Shown: piece by piece, positions 9,310 through 18,141 of the stretch
How the letters are laid out: every line of letters begins with the position of its first letter
Position numbering within the stretch: the stretch's first letter is position 1
NCBI RefSeq assembly: GCF_002944405.1
Contig: NZ_CP024309.1
Span: 310,001 to 374,000, forward strand
Length of the DNA: 64,000 nt
Origin: Sinorhizobium fredii
GTDB taxonomy: Bacteria; Pseudomonadota; Alphaproteobacteria; Rhizobiales; Rhizobiaceae
Direction: 5' to 3'
Notes under the pieces: generated by a model
The model's database searches: none
What the model saw: the letters and a program-made list of their open reading frames with translations, nothing else
What the model was told of the DNA's origin: nothing
Position numbers and translations under genes: made by a program

Positions 9310-9534
9310 TCACCTCCAAAGCTTCCAGCAGAAGTTCCGCCAGCGCTTCCACCAACCCTTTGACATTCTTGACCGGAACCTGAGGATTTTGACGCTCCAG
9401 CTGTAGGACGAGCTGGTCGCGCCGCAATAGCTCTCATCGAACATCCAGTTCGGCAACTCACGTGAAAGATCCGGCCGCTCGTCCGTATAGATCGACATCA
9501 GCCTCTTGCCGCGCCGATAAGGCGAGATCTGCAC
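9310..9534 (-). pseudogene. Degenerate small ORF next to the serine recombinase
   Basis: The frame encodes RLMSIYTDERPDLSRELPNW, which resembles a small accessory protein I associate with such recombinases in rhizobial symbiotic regions. After about 45 residues the similarity moves to another frame. It is directly upstream of the recombinase in the same orientation. Function is unknown. Confidence 0.4.
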
Positions 9535-9595
9535 CTTTCTCCCGAACAGGGGATGCCAAGGATATGCGATCGTCGCAAAACGAAAACCGTATGCA

Positions 9596-9862
9596 GAATG
9601 TTGGTAATTGGAACGAAGGGCTTCACGTAGGACGGGTTAATCAGCCTGATCTCATGGCCCAGCTTGCCGATCTCCCGCCCCAATAATGGGCGCTGGCGCA
9701 GGCTTCCATTGCGACGACACAAATGGGAAGGTTGGCAAAGAACGCAAGCAATCTTCCGCGGTTCAACTTCTTGCGCAGAGCAACTCTTCCGTCGGGGCCA
9801 GCGCCGTGAATCTGGAACACGTTCTTTGCCAGATCCAAGCCGATGATGCTAATCTCATTCAT
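9596..9862 (-). pseudogene. IS110-family transposase, N-terminal fragment
   Basis: The start MNEISIIGLDLAKNVFQIHG is the typical N-terminus of IS110 DEDD transposases, with the first catalytic Asp in GLDLAKN, followed by VAMEACASAHYWGREI. The frame shifts within the Gly-rich stretch near 9690 and continues as EIRLINPSYVKPFVPI. The remaining 250 or so residues, including the Ser-containing C-terminal domain, are missing. Confidence 0.8.
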
Positions 9863-9929
9863 GGACGTCCTCCTTGCAGGTCCTAAGCACACCCGCATTC
9901 TGGCACAATTGATGCCGTCGGGGGGCGTC

Positions 9930-10545
9930 CACTCCACCGGCTATGCCGCCTATAACAAGCTGGTCCGCTCCGATGGCGGCAATGACGGCGTCACATTGGC
10001 TGGCTGCTGGTCACACAGTCGGCGCAAGTTCTATGAGCTGCATGTCGCGGAAAGCTCGAAGATCGCAACGGCGACGGCCGAGCGGATGGCGAAGCTCTGG
10101 CAGGTCGAGGAGACCGTGCGCGGGCAAAGCCCTGAGGCGCGTGTCGCGGTGCGTCAGCAAACCTCCGCCGCGATCGTCGCCGAGCTCTTCGGCCTCTGGC
10201 AGAAGACCCTGCCGCGGATCTCCGGCAAATCGAAGCTTGCCGAGGCGATCCGCTATCCCATCTCGCGGCGCGCCATCTTCGAGCGCTTCCTGACCGACGG
10301 CCGCATCGAGCTCGACTCCAACATCGTCGAGCGAGCAATCCGGCCCCAGGCAATCACACGCAAGAACTCGCTCTTTGCCGGCAGCGACGGCGGCGGCAGA
10401 AGCTGGGCGACCATCGCGACACTGCTGCAGACGGCAAAAATGAACAACGTGGATCCGCTCGCCTCGCTCACGCAAGCGCTCGAGCGCATTGGCTGGCCGA
10501 GCAGCGAAATCGAAGCGCTCATGCCGTGGAACTTACGCCGGCTGA
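9930..10545 (+). pseudogene. IS66-family transposase TnpC, C-terminal fragment
   Basis: The stretch STGYAAYNKLVRSDG, CWSHSRRKFYEL, LDSNIVERAIRPQAITRKNS and LFAGSDGGGRSWATIATLLQ is the C-terminal half of the IS66 transposase, with the last catalytic Glu in VERAIRP. The first half is missing. It ends at PWNLRRLN, the normal family end, and the frame then runs into an mlrC-like gene fragment. A closely similar fragment lies at 26715-27086 on the other strand. Confidence 0.85.
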
Positions 10546-11044
10546 ACGGCCTCGGCTTGCCGCTTACCTCACAGGCGGTATTGCTCAAGAATCTCATAGC
10601 TTCAACCCCATCCTCACCGATCGCCAACGCTTTACGATCATCGAAGGTCACGACGCCGTCGAGCGCAATCGAGGTGCAAACTCCACATTCGGAGGCGTAG
10701 TTGATTCTGCGTACGAAGCAGGCGTTGAGCTGATCGTCCCGACGCTATTTCGAGCTCAATCAGGAGGACCTGTCGAGGATGCTGTTTTAACGAAGTTTGC
10801 GACATCATGGTCGCTGCAGCAGAAAGGCGATTTTGACGCCATAATTCTTTCTTCCGTTGCATGGGGGGAATGGTCACCCAGGCCTTTGCCGATCCAGAAG
10901 GGGTATTGATTGAGCAACTGAGAAAGGTTGTTGGCGACGATGCCCCCATATCGGCAGCTTTCGACCTTCATGCTCATGTGAAAGAAAGCACGGTTGAGCA
11001 CCTGGATTTCTTGTCAGGATATCTGACCAACCCCCACGAAGACC
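10546..11044 (+). pseudogene. MlrC-like M81 metallopeptidase, 5' part
   Basis: Frame 1 reads AAYLTGGIAQESHSFNPILT, GANSTFGGVVDSAYEAGVEL and TLFRAQSGGPVEDA, the N-terminal domain of M81 (MlrC, DUF1485) metallopeptidases. A frameshift at about 10850 moves the reading frame to GVLIEQLRKVVGDDAPISAA and FDLHAHV, which holds a family metal motif. The 5' end is fused to an IS66 fragment and the 3' end is cut at 11044 by another IS66 element. The gene resumes at 13466. Confidence 0.75.
11037..11044. repeat. IS66 target-site duplication, left copy
   Basis: CGAAGACC directly precedes the left inverted repeat and recurs directly after the right end at 13458-13465. Eight bases is the usual IS66 target duplication. 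Joining the flanks restores the mlrC frame (NPHEDQSATAKRAF). Confidence 0.9.
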
Positions 11045-11104
11045 GTGAGCGCGACGAACAGCCCACTGCTTTCGGCGTTGACGGAACGGCAATAGCGCTT
11101 TTTC

Positions 11105-11668
11105 TCAGAACTTCTGCTTCGCCCGCTTCGGCATAAAATAGGTTCGGATATTGACGAGTGCTTCGGCGACCTCAGCAGCATCCTGGCGGGTCGCTTTCCG
11201 TTTTGCCTCGCCGAGCTTGCGGATGGGCGCGACGATATCGCCAGTGGCGGCATGACCTCGAAGGACGGGCTGCCAAAGCTTGGGCGCGTACCTTGTGCCG
11301 AGCAGAAAGCACAGGTCCCAATCGAATGGATCAAAGGTCTGATCATCGATCTTGGTGAACCTGGGCCGATGGTCTTTCGGCGTTTCGGCGAGGCTTGCCG
11401 ATATCCGGTTGTATTCCGCAACGATGGTCTGCACGGCCCGATGCTCGGTTGTTTCCATTGGCAGGTTCAGGGCCTCTGGGCCAATCAGCTCCGGGATCCA
11501 CTGACGTGGGTCGATAAATCTCGGGCCGATGACGAGCGCCGTGAGATAGCCATCGAGACCGCTCATCGACCAGATCGGCGACACGGGACGACGCGCCCTG
11601 ATGAAGGCTTCGAACGCCTCGTCATCGAGCTTCGGTCGTGTCGTCGTCGCTTGGCTGTTCTGTGTCAT
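11105..11668 (-). CDS. UPF0149 (YecA/YgfB-like) passenger protein of IS66 element
   Basis: A 187-residue protein starting MTQNSQATTTRPKLDDEAFE. The region PVSPIWSMSGLDGYLTALVI is the UPF0149 signature, also found in proteins carried by some IS66 elements. No C-terminal SEC-C zinc motif is seen. It lies inside the element, downstream of tnpC with a 4-nt overlap, so it is an IS passenger, not a chromosomal gene. Function is unknown. Confidence 0.75.
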   Translation of the reverse strand: MTQNSQATTTRPKLDDEAFEAFIRARRPVSPIWSMSGLDGYLTALVIGPRFIDPRQWIPELIGPEALNLPMETTEHRAVQTIVAEYNRISASLAETPKDHRPRFTKIDDQTFDPFDWDLCFLLGTRYAPKLWQPVLRGHAATGDIVAPIRKLGEAKRKATRQDAAEVAEALVNIRTYFMPKRAKQKF

Positions 11669-12519
11669 GCCGCCCGTCGCTCCCGATCTGCAATGTCCTC
11701 GCGTTCCGCCTTCCAAGTCCACGGCAAGAGGCTTTCCATCCGGTCGGCCTTCACTTTGCCGGAGATGATGCGTTCCAGCACATCGGCAAGCCATTTTTCA
11801 GGATCCACGCCGTTCAGCTTCGCTGTGTTGACGAGCGATGCCAGGACCGCGAAGGACTTGCCGCCGCGTTCGTTGCCCACGAACAACGAGTTCTTCCGCG
11901 TCAGAGCCACCGATTTCATCGAACGCTCGACCACATTGGAGTCCACTTCGATCCGGCCATCCTCCAGGAAGACTGCCAACCCGCTCCAGTGGTTGAGCGC
12001 GTAGGAGACGGCCTTGCCAAGCGCCGATTTCGACGACACCTCTTCGCCCAGTTCGGTGAGTTGGGCCTTGAGTTCGCTCATGACGGGCGCTGCCTCGCGA
12101 CGTCGGACCACCAGCCGGGTATCGGCGCTTTCACCGCGCAGTCTCGCTTCGATACGATAGATCTCGGCAATCCTGGCAAGGATCGACGGGGCCTCAGCAG
12201 ACCCGGTCATCTTGACGACTTCGACGAACTTGCGTCGGGCATGGGCAAGGCAGAAGGCCAGTCGCATCGGGGCGACATTGCTCTTCCCCCGGCGCTTGGC
12301 CAAAGTTTTAGAGGCTTGGTATCCATCGACCTGAAGCACGCCGGCAAACGACGACAATTGCCCCTCGATCTCGCGAGCGCTGCGGCTTTCGGCAAAAAAG
12401 AGCTGCCGCTCCAGGAAGGCAACGCGCGCTTTGAGATCGGCATTCTCTGCATCGAGCGAGAGAATGATCCGGCTCAATTGCGCGGCATCCTGAGGCAAGG
12501 GGGTGGGTCGAAGCGGCAT
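11665..12519 (-). CDS. IS66 transposase TnpC with in-frame deletion
   Basis: The 284-residue product is about half the usual 500-540. Residues 1-60 form the N-terminal coiled coil (LSRIILSLDAENADLKARVA). It then passes directly to VLQVDGYQASKTLAKRRGKS and CLAHARRKF, and ends with VDSNVVERSMKSVALTRKNS. The zinc-binding region and the first catalytic Asp are missing, so it should be unable to cut DNA. The frame is otherwise clean, which suggests a deletion derivative. Confidence 0.85.
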   Translation of the reverse strand: MPLRPTPLPQDAAQLSRIILSLDAENADLKARVAFLERQLFFAESRSAREIEGQLSSFAGVLQVDGYQASKTLAKRRGKSNVAPMRLAFCLAHARRKFVEVVKMTGSAEAPSILARIAEIYRIEARLRGESADTRLVVRRREAAPVMSELKAQLTELGEEVSSKSALGKAVSYALNHWSGLAVFLEDGRIEVDSNVVERSMKSVALTRKNSLFVGNERGGKSFAVLASLVNTAKLNGVDPEKWLADVLERIISGKVKADRMESLLPWTWKAEREDIADRERRAA

Positions 12520-12567
12520 GGCAGACCCTAGCACACAAGCCTGAATCTGCAAGCAAATCCAATAGGA

Positions 12568-12924
12568 TCAGCCTGCTTTTGAGGGCCTCCTCACCGCGTT
12601 TCGTTTGACGCGCGTCCAGTCAATACCGGCCAGCAAAAGCGCGAACTCCTGGCTACTCATCTGCATCGCGCCATCGCGGATCGGCGGCCAAACGAACTTG
12701 CCCGCCTCCAGCCATTTCGTTGCCAGGATCATGCCTGATCCATCCCAATAAATGCAGCGAAGGCGATCGAGACGCTTGGCGCGGAACACGAACACATCGC
12801 CACAGTAGGGATCGGCCGCAAGCGCTGACGCCACCAGGGCCACAAGCCCATTCATCCCACGCCGGAAGTCGACGGGCTGCGTCGCCACCAAGATCTTCAC
12901 GCCATTCGGCGAAAGTCCGATCAC
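12568..12924 (-). CDS. IS66 accessory protein TnpB
   Basis: A 118-residue IS66 Orf2 protein. The markers VDFRRGMNGLVALV, VFVFRAKRLDRLRCIYWDGS and GKFVWPP are family hallmarks. Length is normal and the frame intact. Its start overlaps the tnpA stop by 4 nt. It is required for IS66 transposition, but its biochemical role is not known. Confidence 0.92.
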   Translation of the reverse strand: MIGLSPNGVKILVATQPVDFRRGMNGLVALVASALAADPYCGDVFVFRAKRLDRLRCIYWDGSGMILATKWLEAGKFVWPPIRDGAMQMSSQEFALLLAGIDWTRVKRNAVRRPSKAG

Positions 12925-13352
12925 CGGCGCCCTCGCAAAGCCGCCACGATCGCCTGAGCCAACTCGGGCGCCACTGAGCCGAACACGGTCATCCGCGCGC
13001 CAGCAATCTCGATCTCAATTCGACCGGAATCCGACGACGCGCTCTGGGGAGGCGTTCGTTCTCCAACCACTGTCACCGGCACGAACATGGCCTGCTGTGC
13101 GCCGGCTTGCGCGGATCGTCGAGAGGTCAGCCCGGCTTCGCGGCGCCAGACATTCAGCAAGCCGCGATTGACGCCCCAGCGCCGGGCGACGGCCGAGATG
13201 TTCACATCGGGTTCTGCGCTTTCGGCAAGGATCCGCGCCTTCTCTTCGTCCGTCCAATTCCGCCGCTGGCGCCGACCGGTGATCACCTCGATCCGACGAT
13301 ACTTTCCCTCATGCCTGGCTTCATGCATGCCTTCATCTATGACTTCAAGCAT
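12921..13352 (-). CDS. IS66 accessory protein TnpA
   Basis: A 143-residue HTH protein starting MLEVIDEGMHEARHEGKYRR, with RRNWTDEEKARILAESAEPD and SAVARRWGVNRGLLNVWRRE as the DNA-binding region. The open frame extends upstream to 13421, but homology begins near this Met. The C-terminal APELAQAIVAALRGRR is conserved. First gene of the 11045-13457 element. Confidence 0.88.
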   Translation of the reverse strand: MLEVIDEGMHEARHEGKYRRIEVITGRRQRRNWTDEEKARILAESAEPDVNISAVARRWGVNRGLLNVWRREAGLTSRRSAQAGAQQAMFVPVTVVGERTPPQSASSDSGRIEIEIAGARMTVFGSVAPELAQAIVAALRGRR

Positions 13353-13457
13353 GGCATCAGCGCGATCTCCAACCATCCCGTTCCACTCCCGTCGATGAAG
13401 GAGCTTATCTCGCTGCCGCAATCACAAAAGGAAAGGTGGGGTGTTCGTCGCGCTCAC

Positions 13458-13465
13458 CGAAGACC
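13458..13465. repeat. IS66 target-site duplication, right copy
   Basis: CGAAGACC follows the right inverted repeat and matches 11037-11044 exactly. Confidence 0.9.
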
Positions 13466-13700
13466 AATCGGCCACGGCTAAACGTGCATTCCAAGCAACA
13501 ATGCAGATCTTAGACGGTTTGTTCAACCCTGTTCTCGCCGCGACCTTTCTACCGATGCTGACTCTTGCAACGATACCACGATGGCTGGCCCGCTCCTCGA
13601 AATGCGCACGCGCAGAATGCGATCAGAGGGGGTAAGGTCCGGGACAAGCTTAGGTCGGGTGGCAACAGTGGACGCACCAGGTTTGACTTCTTATCGCTTG
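13466..13700 (+). pseudogene. MlrC-like M81 metallopeptidase, 3' part
   Basis: The frame QSATAKRAFQATMQILDG continues the protein interrupted at 11044. It then reads FNPVLAATFLPMLTLAT, and after a shift near 13580 GPLLEMRTRRMRSEGVRS. Similarity fades after about 13690, so the C-terminal domain is lost. Together with 10546-11044 it covers about half of a roughly 490-residue protein. Confidence 0.65.
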
Positions 13701-13919
13701 GATCAGTTTCCGTGGCAGCAGGCGCGTCCACTGCACCCACTCGATCAAATGAATATGCCCCACGACAGTTCACGCGTCGTCGCAAGTGAGCGGAACGAGG
13801 GGCCGCCCCCTGTGAACGAGTCCGCTAAAGATACTGCTTCTCACTGAATTCGAATTCCTACCCCATATCCGGCATGCGCATCTGACCCGGCGACATGTGC
13901 CCCACGTCAACTAGAATGG

Positions 13920-14735
13920 TCAGTCCGCCTCTTTTACAGCAGACAGAAATTTTTGCGTTCGCTCCCGCTGGGGGTTACCAAAAAAACTTTCTGGAGCGCC
14001 CTGTTCTTCGATCGTTCCGCCAACAAAGAAGCAGACTCGGTCTGAAATATCTCTGGCGAACCCCATTTGGTGAGTCACCATAAGCATCGTAAGCTTGAAA
14101 TCTGCTACGATTTTTTTAATGACGTTAGTGACCTCACCAATCACCTCTGGGTCCAAAGCCGACGTGACCTCGTCGAACAACATCACCTTTGGTCGCATGG
14201 CAAGAGCGCGTGCTATGGCGACGCGTTGCTGTTGACCACCTGATAGTCTCGCCGGATGCTGGTCCTTTTTATCGATCATGCCGACCATACTCAGCAACTC
14301 TTCAGCTCGTTCACGAGCTTCCTTTTTCGGAAGACCCAACACCTGTACCGGACCTTCCATGCAGTTTTGTATTGCAGTCATGTGAGGGAAGAGGTTAAAA
14401 TGCTGAAAGCACATGCCAATGCTTGTACGCATTTTCCTGAGGTATCGTTGATCTGCGGGAACGAGCGAGCCGTTGCGCGGCATATGTGTCAACGGTCGGC
14501 CGTCGACATATATCACGCCACCATTAATTGTCTCCAATGTCATCAGCATCCGAAGGACGGTCGTCTTTCCTGAACCCGACGGCCCGATGATGGAGACGAC
14601 CTCGCCTTCGGCGACGTCAAGATTAAGTTCATCGAGAACGGTGAGCGTACCGTAGCTTTTGTTTACGTGCGCGAAACGCACCATAGGTTTCCCCGGTCCA
14701 TCTAACCTTAACGGATAGTCGGCATACTTCATCAT
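13920..14735 (-). CDS. Amino-acid ABC transporter ATPase (EhuA-like)
   Basis: A 271-residue ATPase of the polar amino acid and ectoine import family. Walker A GPSGSGKTT is near residue 52, the Q-loop in GMCFQHFNLFPHM, the signature LSGGQQQRVAIARAL near 165, Walker B VMLFDEVTSALDPE and the switch His in VTHQMGFARD. All catalytic residues are present. It is the last gene of a four-gene minus-strand operon (binding protein, two permeases, ATPase), and its ATG overlaps the preceding stop. It powers uptake through the two permeases; ectoine or hydroxyectoine is likely given the nearby M24 genes. Confidence 0.9.
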   Translation of the reverse strand: MMKYADYPLRLDGPGKPMVRFAHVNKSYGTLTVLDELNLDVAEGEVVSIIGPSGSGKTTVLRMLMTLETINGGVIYVDGRPLTHMPRNGSLVPADQRYLRKMRTSIGMCFQHFNLFPHMTAIQNCMEGPVQVLGLPKKEARERAEELLSMVGMIDKKDQHPARLSGGQQQRVAIARALAMRPKVMLFDEVTSALDPEVIGEVTNVIKKIVADFKLTMLMVTHQMGFARDISDRVCFFVGGTIEEQGAPESFFGNPQRERTQKFLSAVKEAD

Positions 14736-15406
14736 CAGTAAATCCCCAATTGCCGCCTGGTCCAGCTCTCAATCACTCTTATTAAACCCGCCGTTGGAAG
14801 CGAAATGACCAAGAATATAAGTCCAACAGTTGTGTACGGCTCAAGAAACCGATAGTACTCTGCCCCGATCGCGTTCGCATTGTGCATAAGTTCTGCCACT
14901 CCTATAACGGACAGCATCGGAGTATCTTTGAATATACCCAAAAGCAAGTTACCCATTCCAGCTAGAGCTGGCGGTATGGCTTGAGGAATGATTATTCGCA
15001 CATAAGTGTCGCGCGTAGAAAAACTGAGGGCGGTGCATGCTTCCCACTGTCCGGCCGGCACTGCTTCGAGCCCCCCACGATAAACTTCCGACATGTATGA
15101 GGAGTAGTAGATCCCTAAAGTGATCATACCCGACATCCACGGCGACAGTTCTATGCCAATTTGTGGCGCGACGAAGTATACAAAGAAGATCTGCAGCAGA
15201 AGAGGCGTTGAACGAATAAACTCGATGCCCTCCCGAACCATGAAAGTCAGAAGTTTGATGTTTGTTCTCTGAAGTAACGCCAAAACTAGCCCGAGGACAA
15301 TGGCCACTGCGTAGCCTGCCGCGGCCGCAGCAAGCGTGTACAGTGTGCCCTCTATCAGAGACGGGAAAACTTTCCAAAAGAAGTCCCAGCGCCAGTAAAG
15401 TTCCAT
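14735..15406 (-). CDS. Amino-acid ABC transporter permease (EhuD-like)
   Basis: A 223-residue HisM/GlnP-type inner-membrane permease with about five hydrophobic segments, starting with LAAAAAGYAVAIVLGLVLAL. The EAA loop that docks the ATPase is visible as EAVPAGQWEACTALSFSTRD. The start at 15406 follows the upstream permease stop by one base. A pair of different permeases with one ATPase is the Ehu arrangement. Confidence 0.88.
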   Translation of the reverse strand: MELYWRWDFFWKVFPSLIEGTLYTLAAAAAGYAVAIVLGLVLALLQRTNIKLLTFMVREGIEFIRSTPLLLQIFFVYFVAPQIGIELSPWMSGMITLGIYYSSYMSEVYRGGLEAVPAGQWEACTALSFSTRDTYVRIIIPQAIPPALAGMGNLLLGIFKDTPMLSVIGVAELMHNANAIGAEYYRFLEPYTTVGLIFLVISLPTAGLIRVIESWTRRQLGIY

Positions 15407-15407
15407 G

Positions 15408-16073
15408 TTAAGTCCTCGAGAGCTTTCTGCGAACCCTCGCCTCGATGCATCTGAGACCCGGCGTAAGCAGGAGGCGCGCCAGCGCGTAGTATATGAGGAG
15501 AGCGGTGCCGAACGCCTGCGCGGATAGATACCTCATCTGGTTGATGTTATTCACTTGAAACATCAAATCGGCTACGCCAAGGAGCGAGGCCAGGGCAGTT
15601 CCTTTCAACGTGTCTATAAACATGTTGCCCCATGCCGGAAGCATGATCACCATTGCTTGCGGCAAAATGATGCGACACATGCGTTTGGCTGACGACATCG
15701 AAAGGGCATATGCTGCTTCCCACTGACCGCGTGGCACAGACAAGATGCCACCGCGCACCAATTCAGCGCCATAAGCGCCAACATTCATCGCTACTGCGAT
15801 ATAGCCCGCGGTGAATTTGTCGAGTGGTAATCCGAAAACCGGTAAAACAAAGTACATCCAGTACAGTTGCACCAGCAGTGAAGTTCCACGGAAAAGCTCG
15901 ATGTAAGCGCTGGCCAGCCCTCTTACTAGCAAAGAGCTAGAGAGCCTCATGAGTCCGAACAATATGGAAATCATTATCATAAGGAGGGAGGCGATCAGGA
16001 ACTGCTCTATGGTGACGGTAGTCCCTGCAAGCAGGTTCGGCCAATATTGTTCGAGGAATTCCCAATAGGTCAT
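15408..16073 (-). CDS. Amino-acid ABC transporter permease (EhuC-like)
   Basis: A 221-residue HisQ-type permease. Its hydrophobic segments include LIASLLMIMISILFGLM, and the EAA loop reads GGILSVPRGQWEAAYALSMS. It pairs with the permease at 14735-15406 to form the channel. It lies 68 nt downstream of the binding protein gene. Confidence 0.88.
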   Translation of the reverse strand: MTYWEFLEQYWPNLLAGTTVTIEQFLIASLLMIMISILFGLMRLSSSLLVRGLASAYIELFRGTSLLVQLYWMYFVLPVFGLPLDKFTAGYIAVAMNVGAYGAELVRGGILSVPRGQWEAAYALSMSSAKRMCRIILPQAMVIMLPAWGNMFIDTLKGTALASLLGVADLMFQVNNINQMRYLSAQAFGTALLIYYALARLLLTPGLRCIEARVRRKLSRT

Positions 16074-16141
16074 GGTAGCTCAGCACATATGAGAAACTGA
16101 AGCGGGCGCCAACCCCCGCTTTCGTGAACAGGCGGACTGCT

Positions 16142-16981
16142 TCAAGACTGTTTGCAAATCTCTTTCGAAGTTATCTTGCCGGGGAGCATCCTATCTTCAT
16201 ACCCATATGCCTTGGCGTCTTTCAGCATTTCAGGCGTCCCGATGTAATCCGCACTTGCACGATTGAACGCGGCGATGAAGTCTTCATCGTTTTGACGGAA
16301 GCCAAAGGCGACATAATTCCTATCTGGCATGCTTGCTGGATTAGTAGCCTCGAGTTCGCCGTTGGACTCCTTGGCCATTTGGTTGACGCCATCTTCGGCA
16401 TCGACATAAGCATCCACACGCCCGGCCTTTAGTGCTGCGATCGCCTGGGTTGGACCAGGGAATACCATCAAGCGCTGTTCAGGAATTCCTGCGCGCTTCG
16501 CTTGCTCGATCGTAGCGTAACCGGAAATGACCGCGAGGATAGCGTCCTTCTTGGCAATGTCTTGATAATTCTCCAGTCCCTTGGGATTTCCTTTTTTCAC
16601 CAGCACGGAATTGTATATTACGGTAGTTGGATCGGAAAATCCGATGGTTTCACACCGCTTGCTCGTCACATACATACCGGCAGTGATTATATCTACGCGG
16701 CCTGCCTGTAGTGCGGGGACCAGACTACCCCAATCCATCGTCTCGGACTCGATGTTTGTGTAACCCATTTTCTTTAGAATTCCGAGCGCGATGACGTTGT
16801 TTGTGCCAACCGGCTTCCCGTCGTCCGAAAGGTAGGATCCAGGTTGGGCAACGTAGAAGCCAAGTCGTATAGGTTTTCCTTCTTTGATACGATCCTTAAG
16901 AGGACCGGCAAAGGCGGAAGACGCAGACATTACAAGCAAAACACTTGCAGCGATAAGCCACCGAGCTAGGTTCTTCTTCAC
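16142..16981 (-). CDS. Periplasmic binding protein of amino-acid/ectoine ABC transporter (EhuB-like)
   Basis: A 279-residue family 3 solute-binding protein. The signal peptide LIAASVLLVMSASSAFA ends at about residue 26. The motif DWGSLVPALQAGRVDIITAG followed by MYVTSKRC is the EhuB-like version of the ligand-contact region. Its similarity to ectoine binders and its place in the operon suggest ectoine, hydroxyectoine or a related zwitterion as ligand. It resembles the y4tE product I recall from NGR234. First gene of the operon, so the promoter lies in 16982-17300. Confidence 0.85.
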   Translation of the reverse strand: MKKNLARWLIAASVLLVMSASSAFAGPLKDRIKEGKPIRLGFYVAQPGSYLSDDGKPVGTNNVIALGILKKMGYTNIESETMDWGSLVPALQAGRVDIITAGMYVTSKRCETIGFSDPTTVIYNSVLVKKGNPKGLENYQDIAKKDAILAVISGYATIEQAKRAGIPEQRLMVFPGPTQAIAALKAGRVDAYVDAEDGVNQMAKESNGELEATNPASMPDRNYVAFGFRQNDEDFIAAFNRASADYIGTPEMLKDAKAYGYEDRMLPGKITSKEICKQS

Positions 16982-17769
16982 AATAGTTCCTCTCTGTTGC
17001 TAGCCTTCGCAGGCTTTTCTAGTTGATGTACCTTCCGTACGGGCGAACCCCGCGCACGTGACCACTCCTTCTAGGTCGGATTGCTGTCTTATCCCCATAG
17101 CAACCGGTTGCCCCTTTTTCTGCGGCCGAGATACGGCCGCTGCGCCATCGAAAACTTGCTCGAATTCGCCGCGGAGGTAATCTAGATGGTTCCCGACAGG
17201 CGTTTCTTTCAAAACGACTTAGCTTTTGAAACATGTGCCGCAAAAACCCATTGTGATGAAATTCCAATGACAATCGCAACTTTAATATGTAATGCCTGCT
17301 GCAACGGAGTTGGGAGGCGTTCGGGCGGGTCCTATCGTAACCGCGCGGGCGTCGGAGCCAGCACCCGCTCGACACGGCGCGAAGAAATTTTCGCATCGCA
17401 CCGTTTTGTGCAAACGGAGATGTCACGCAGTTAGGCGATGCACGCTGTGGAGTTGATGGTTTAAAAACAGCCGCGCGAGATAGCAGCCCTGCAGTGCAGA
17501 ACACGTGGCGGCACAGCCGAGACATCTTGCTCGACAAGCTCCCATTGATGAAGAACAGTTTGGCCGGTTCGCGGCTAGGCGGTAACTGAAAGGGCCGAAT
17601 TGTAGGATTTGGGCGGACCGCCAGGATAATGATCGCCATGGCCGAACGGAAGGGGTTCGCCCATTGTGGCCAGGGCTCCCGCTAGCAGGGACCAGAAGGC
17701 ATCACGTTGCGCCGAGCGCGGGTGACCGCGTTCAAAGTTGGCGAACATTGCAACGCGCAAATCATAACT
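16982..17769. other. Intergenic region, no recognised gene
   Basis: About 790 bp between the divergent Ehu operon and a racemase fragment. Long frames here lack similarity and ribosome-binding sites. It should contain the promoter of the transporter operon, but I see no convincing -24/-12 motif. Confidence 0.5.
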
Positions 17770-18141
17770 TGAAGTTCGGCCGCCGCGGTTAACGTTCCCG
17801 TCGCGATGTCATGTCTGCTTTTGGTGCCGACCTTACTAAGTCTTATACCCGCCAACGGGAAACTTGCGGTCGTCACTGCCGATTCGAAGCATTGCACCCA
17901 CGATCTCCTAGGCATCCATGCTGATTTTAATCGATCTAGAGTTGTAGTCGGTGGTGTAGAGGGGGGCATAATGTGGCAGAACGAAATGCGCCGTCCTGCG
18001 CGGCCGACCACCGTTGCCGAGATTGAGGCTGATGTAACCAACTGTGTAAGCCGCCTCCTGAATTCTAACCCAGAGATTGCTGCGGTTCTTCTCGAATGCA
18101 CATTGTTAGCCCATGCGCCGGCTTTTGTGGCCGCCGTTTGA
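17770..18141 (+). pseudogene. Asp/Glu racemase-family protein, C-terminal fragment
   Basis: The frame reads AVNVPVAMSCLLLVPTLLSL, LAVVTADSKHC, SRVVVGGVEGG and AAVLLECT. It matches the intact protein at 21427-22149 almost motif for motif (AVNVPVAMSSLLLIPTLLRQ, AVITADSRHC, ARVVVGGIEGG, LLFECT). The N-terminal half and the last 40 residues are missing. It keeps the second active-site Cys (ECT) but not the first. Confidence 0.85.

Larger units (their letters stand above)
11045..13457 (-). mobile_element. IS66-family element, 2413 bp, with target duplication
   Basis: The left end GTGAGCGCGACGAACA is repeated inverted at the right end, 13442-13457, with further partial matches inward. An 8-bp direct repeat CGAAGACC flanks both ends. 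On the minus strand it carries tnpA, tnpB, a shortened tnpC and a UPF0149-family passenger gene. The ends and duplication show a complete insertion, inside an mlrC-like gene. The shortened tnpC means it probably needs a transposase in trans. Confidence 0.9.

Noticed and set aside
9904..9919. Sigma-54-like TGGCACAATTGATGCC
   Set aside because: The -12 GC is present but the site lies at an IS110/IS66 junction with no intact gene downstream.
17225..17275. nod-box-like string near CATTGTGATG...ACAATCG
   Set aside because: Spacing is one base off and the left half-site is poor. No nod gene follows, so chance similarity is likely.
17019..17639. 206-codon minus-strand open frame upstream of the Ehu operon
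   Set aside because: Composition is irregular, and it has no ribosome-binding site or similarity. Probably non-coding.
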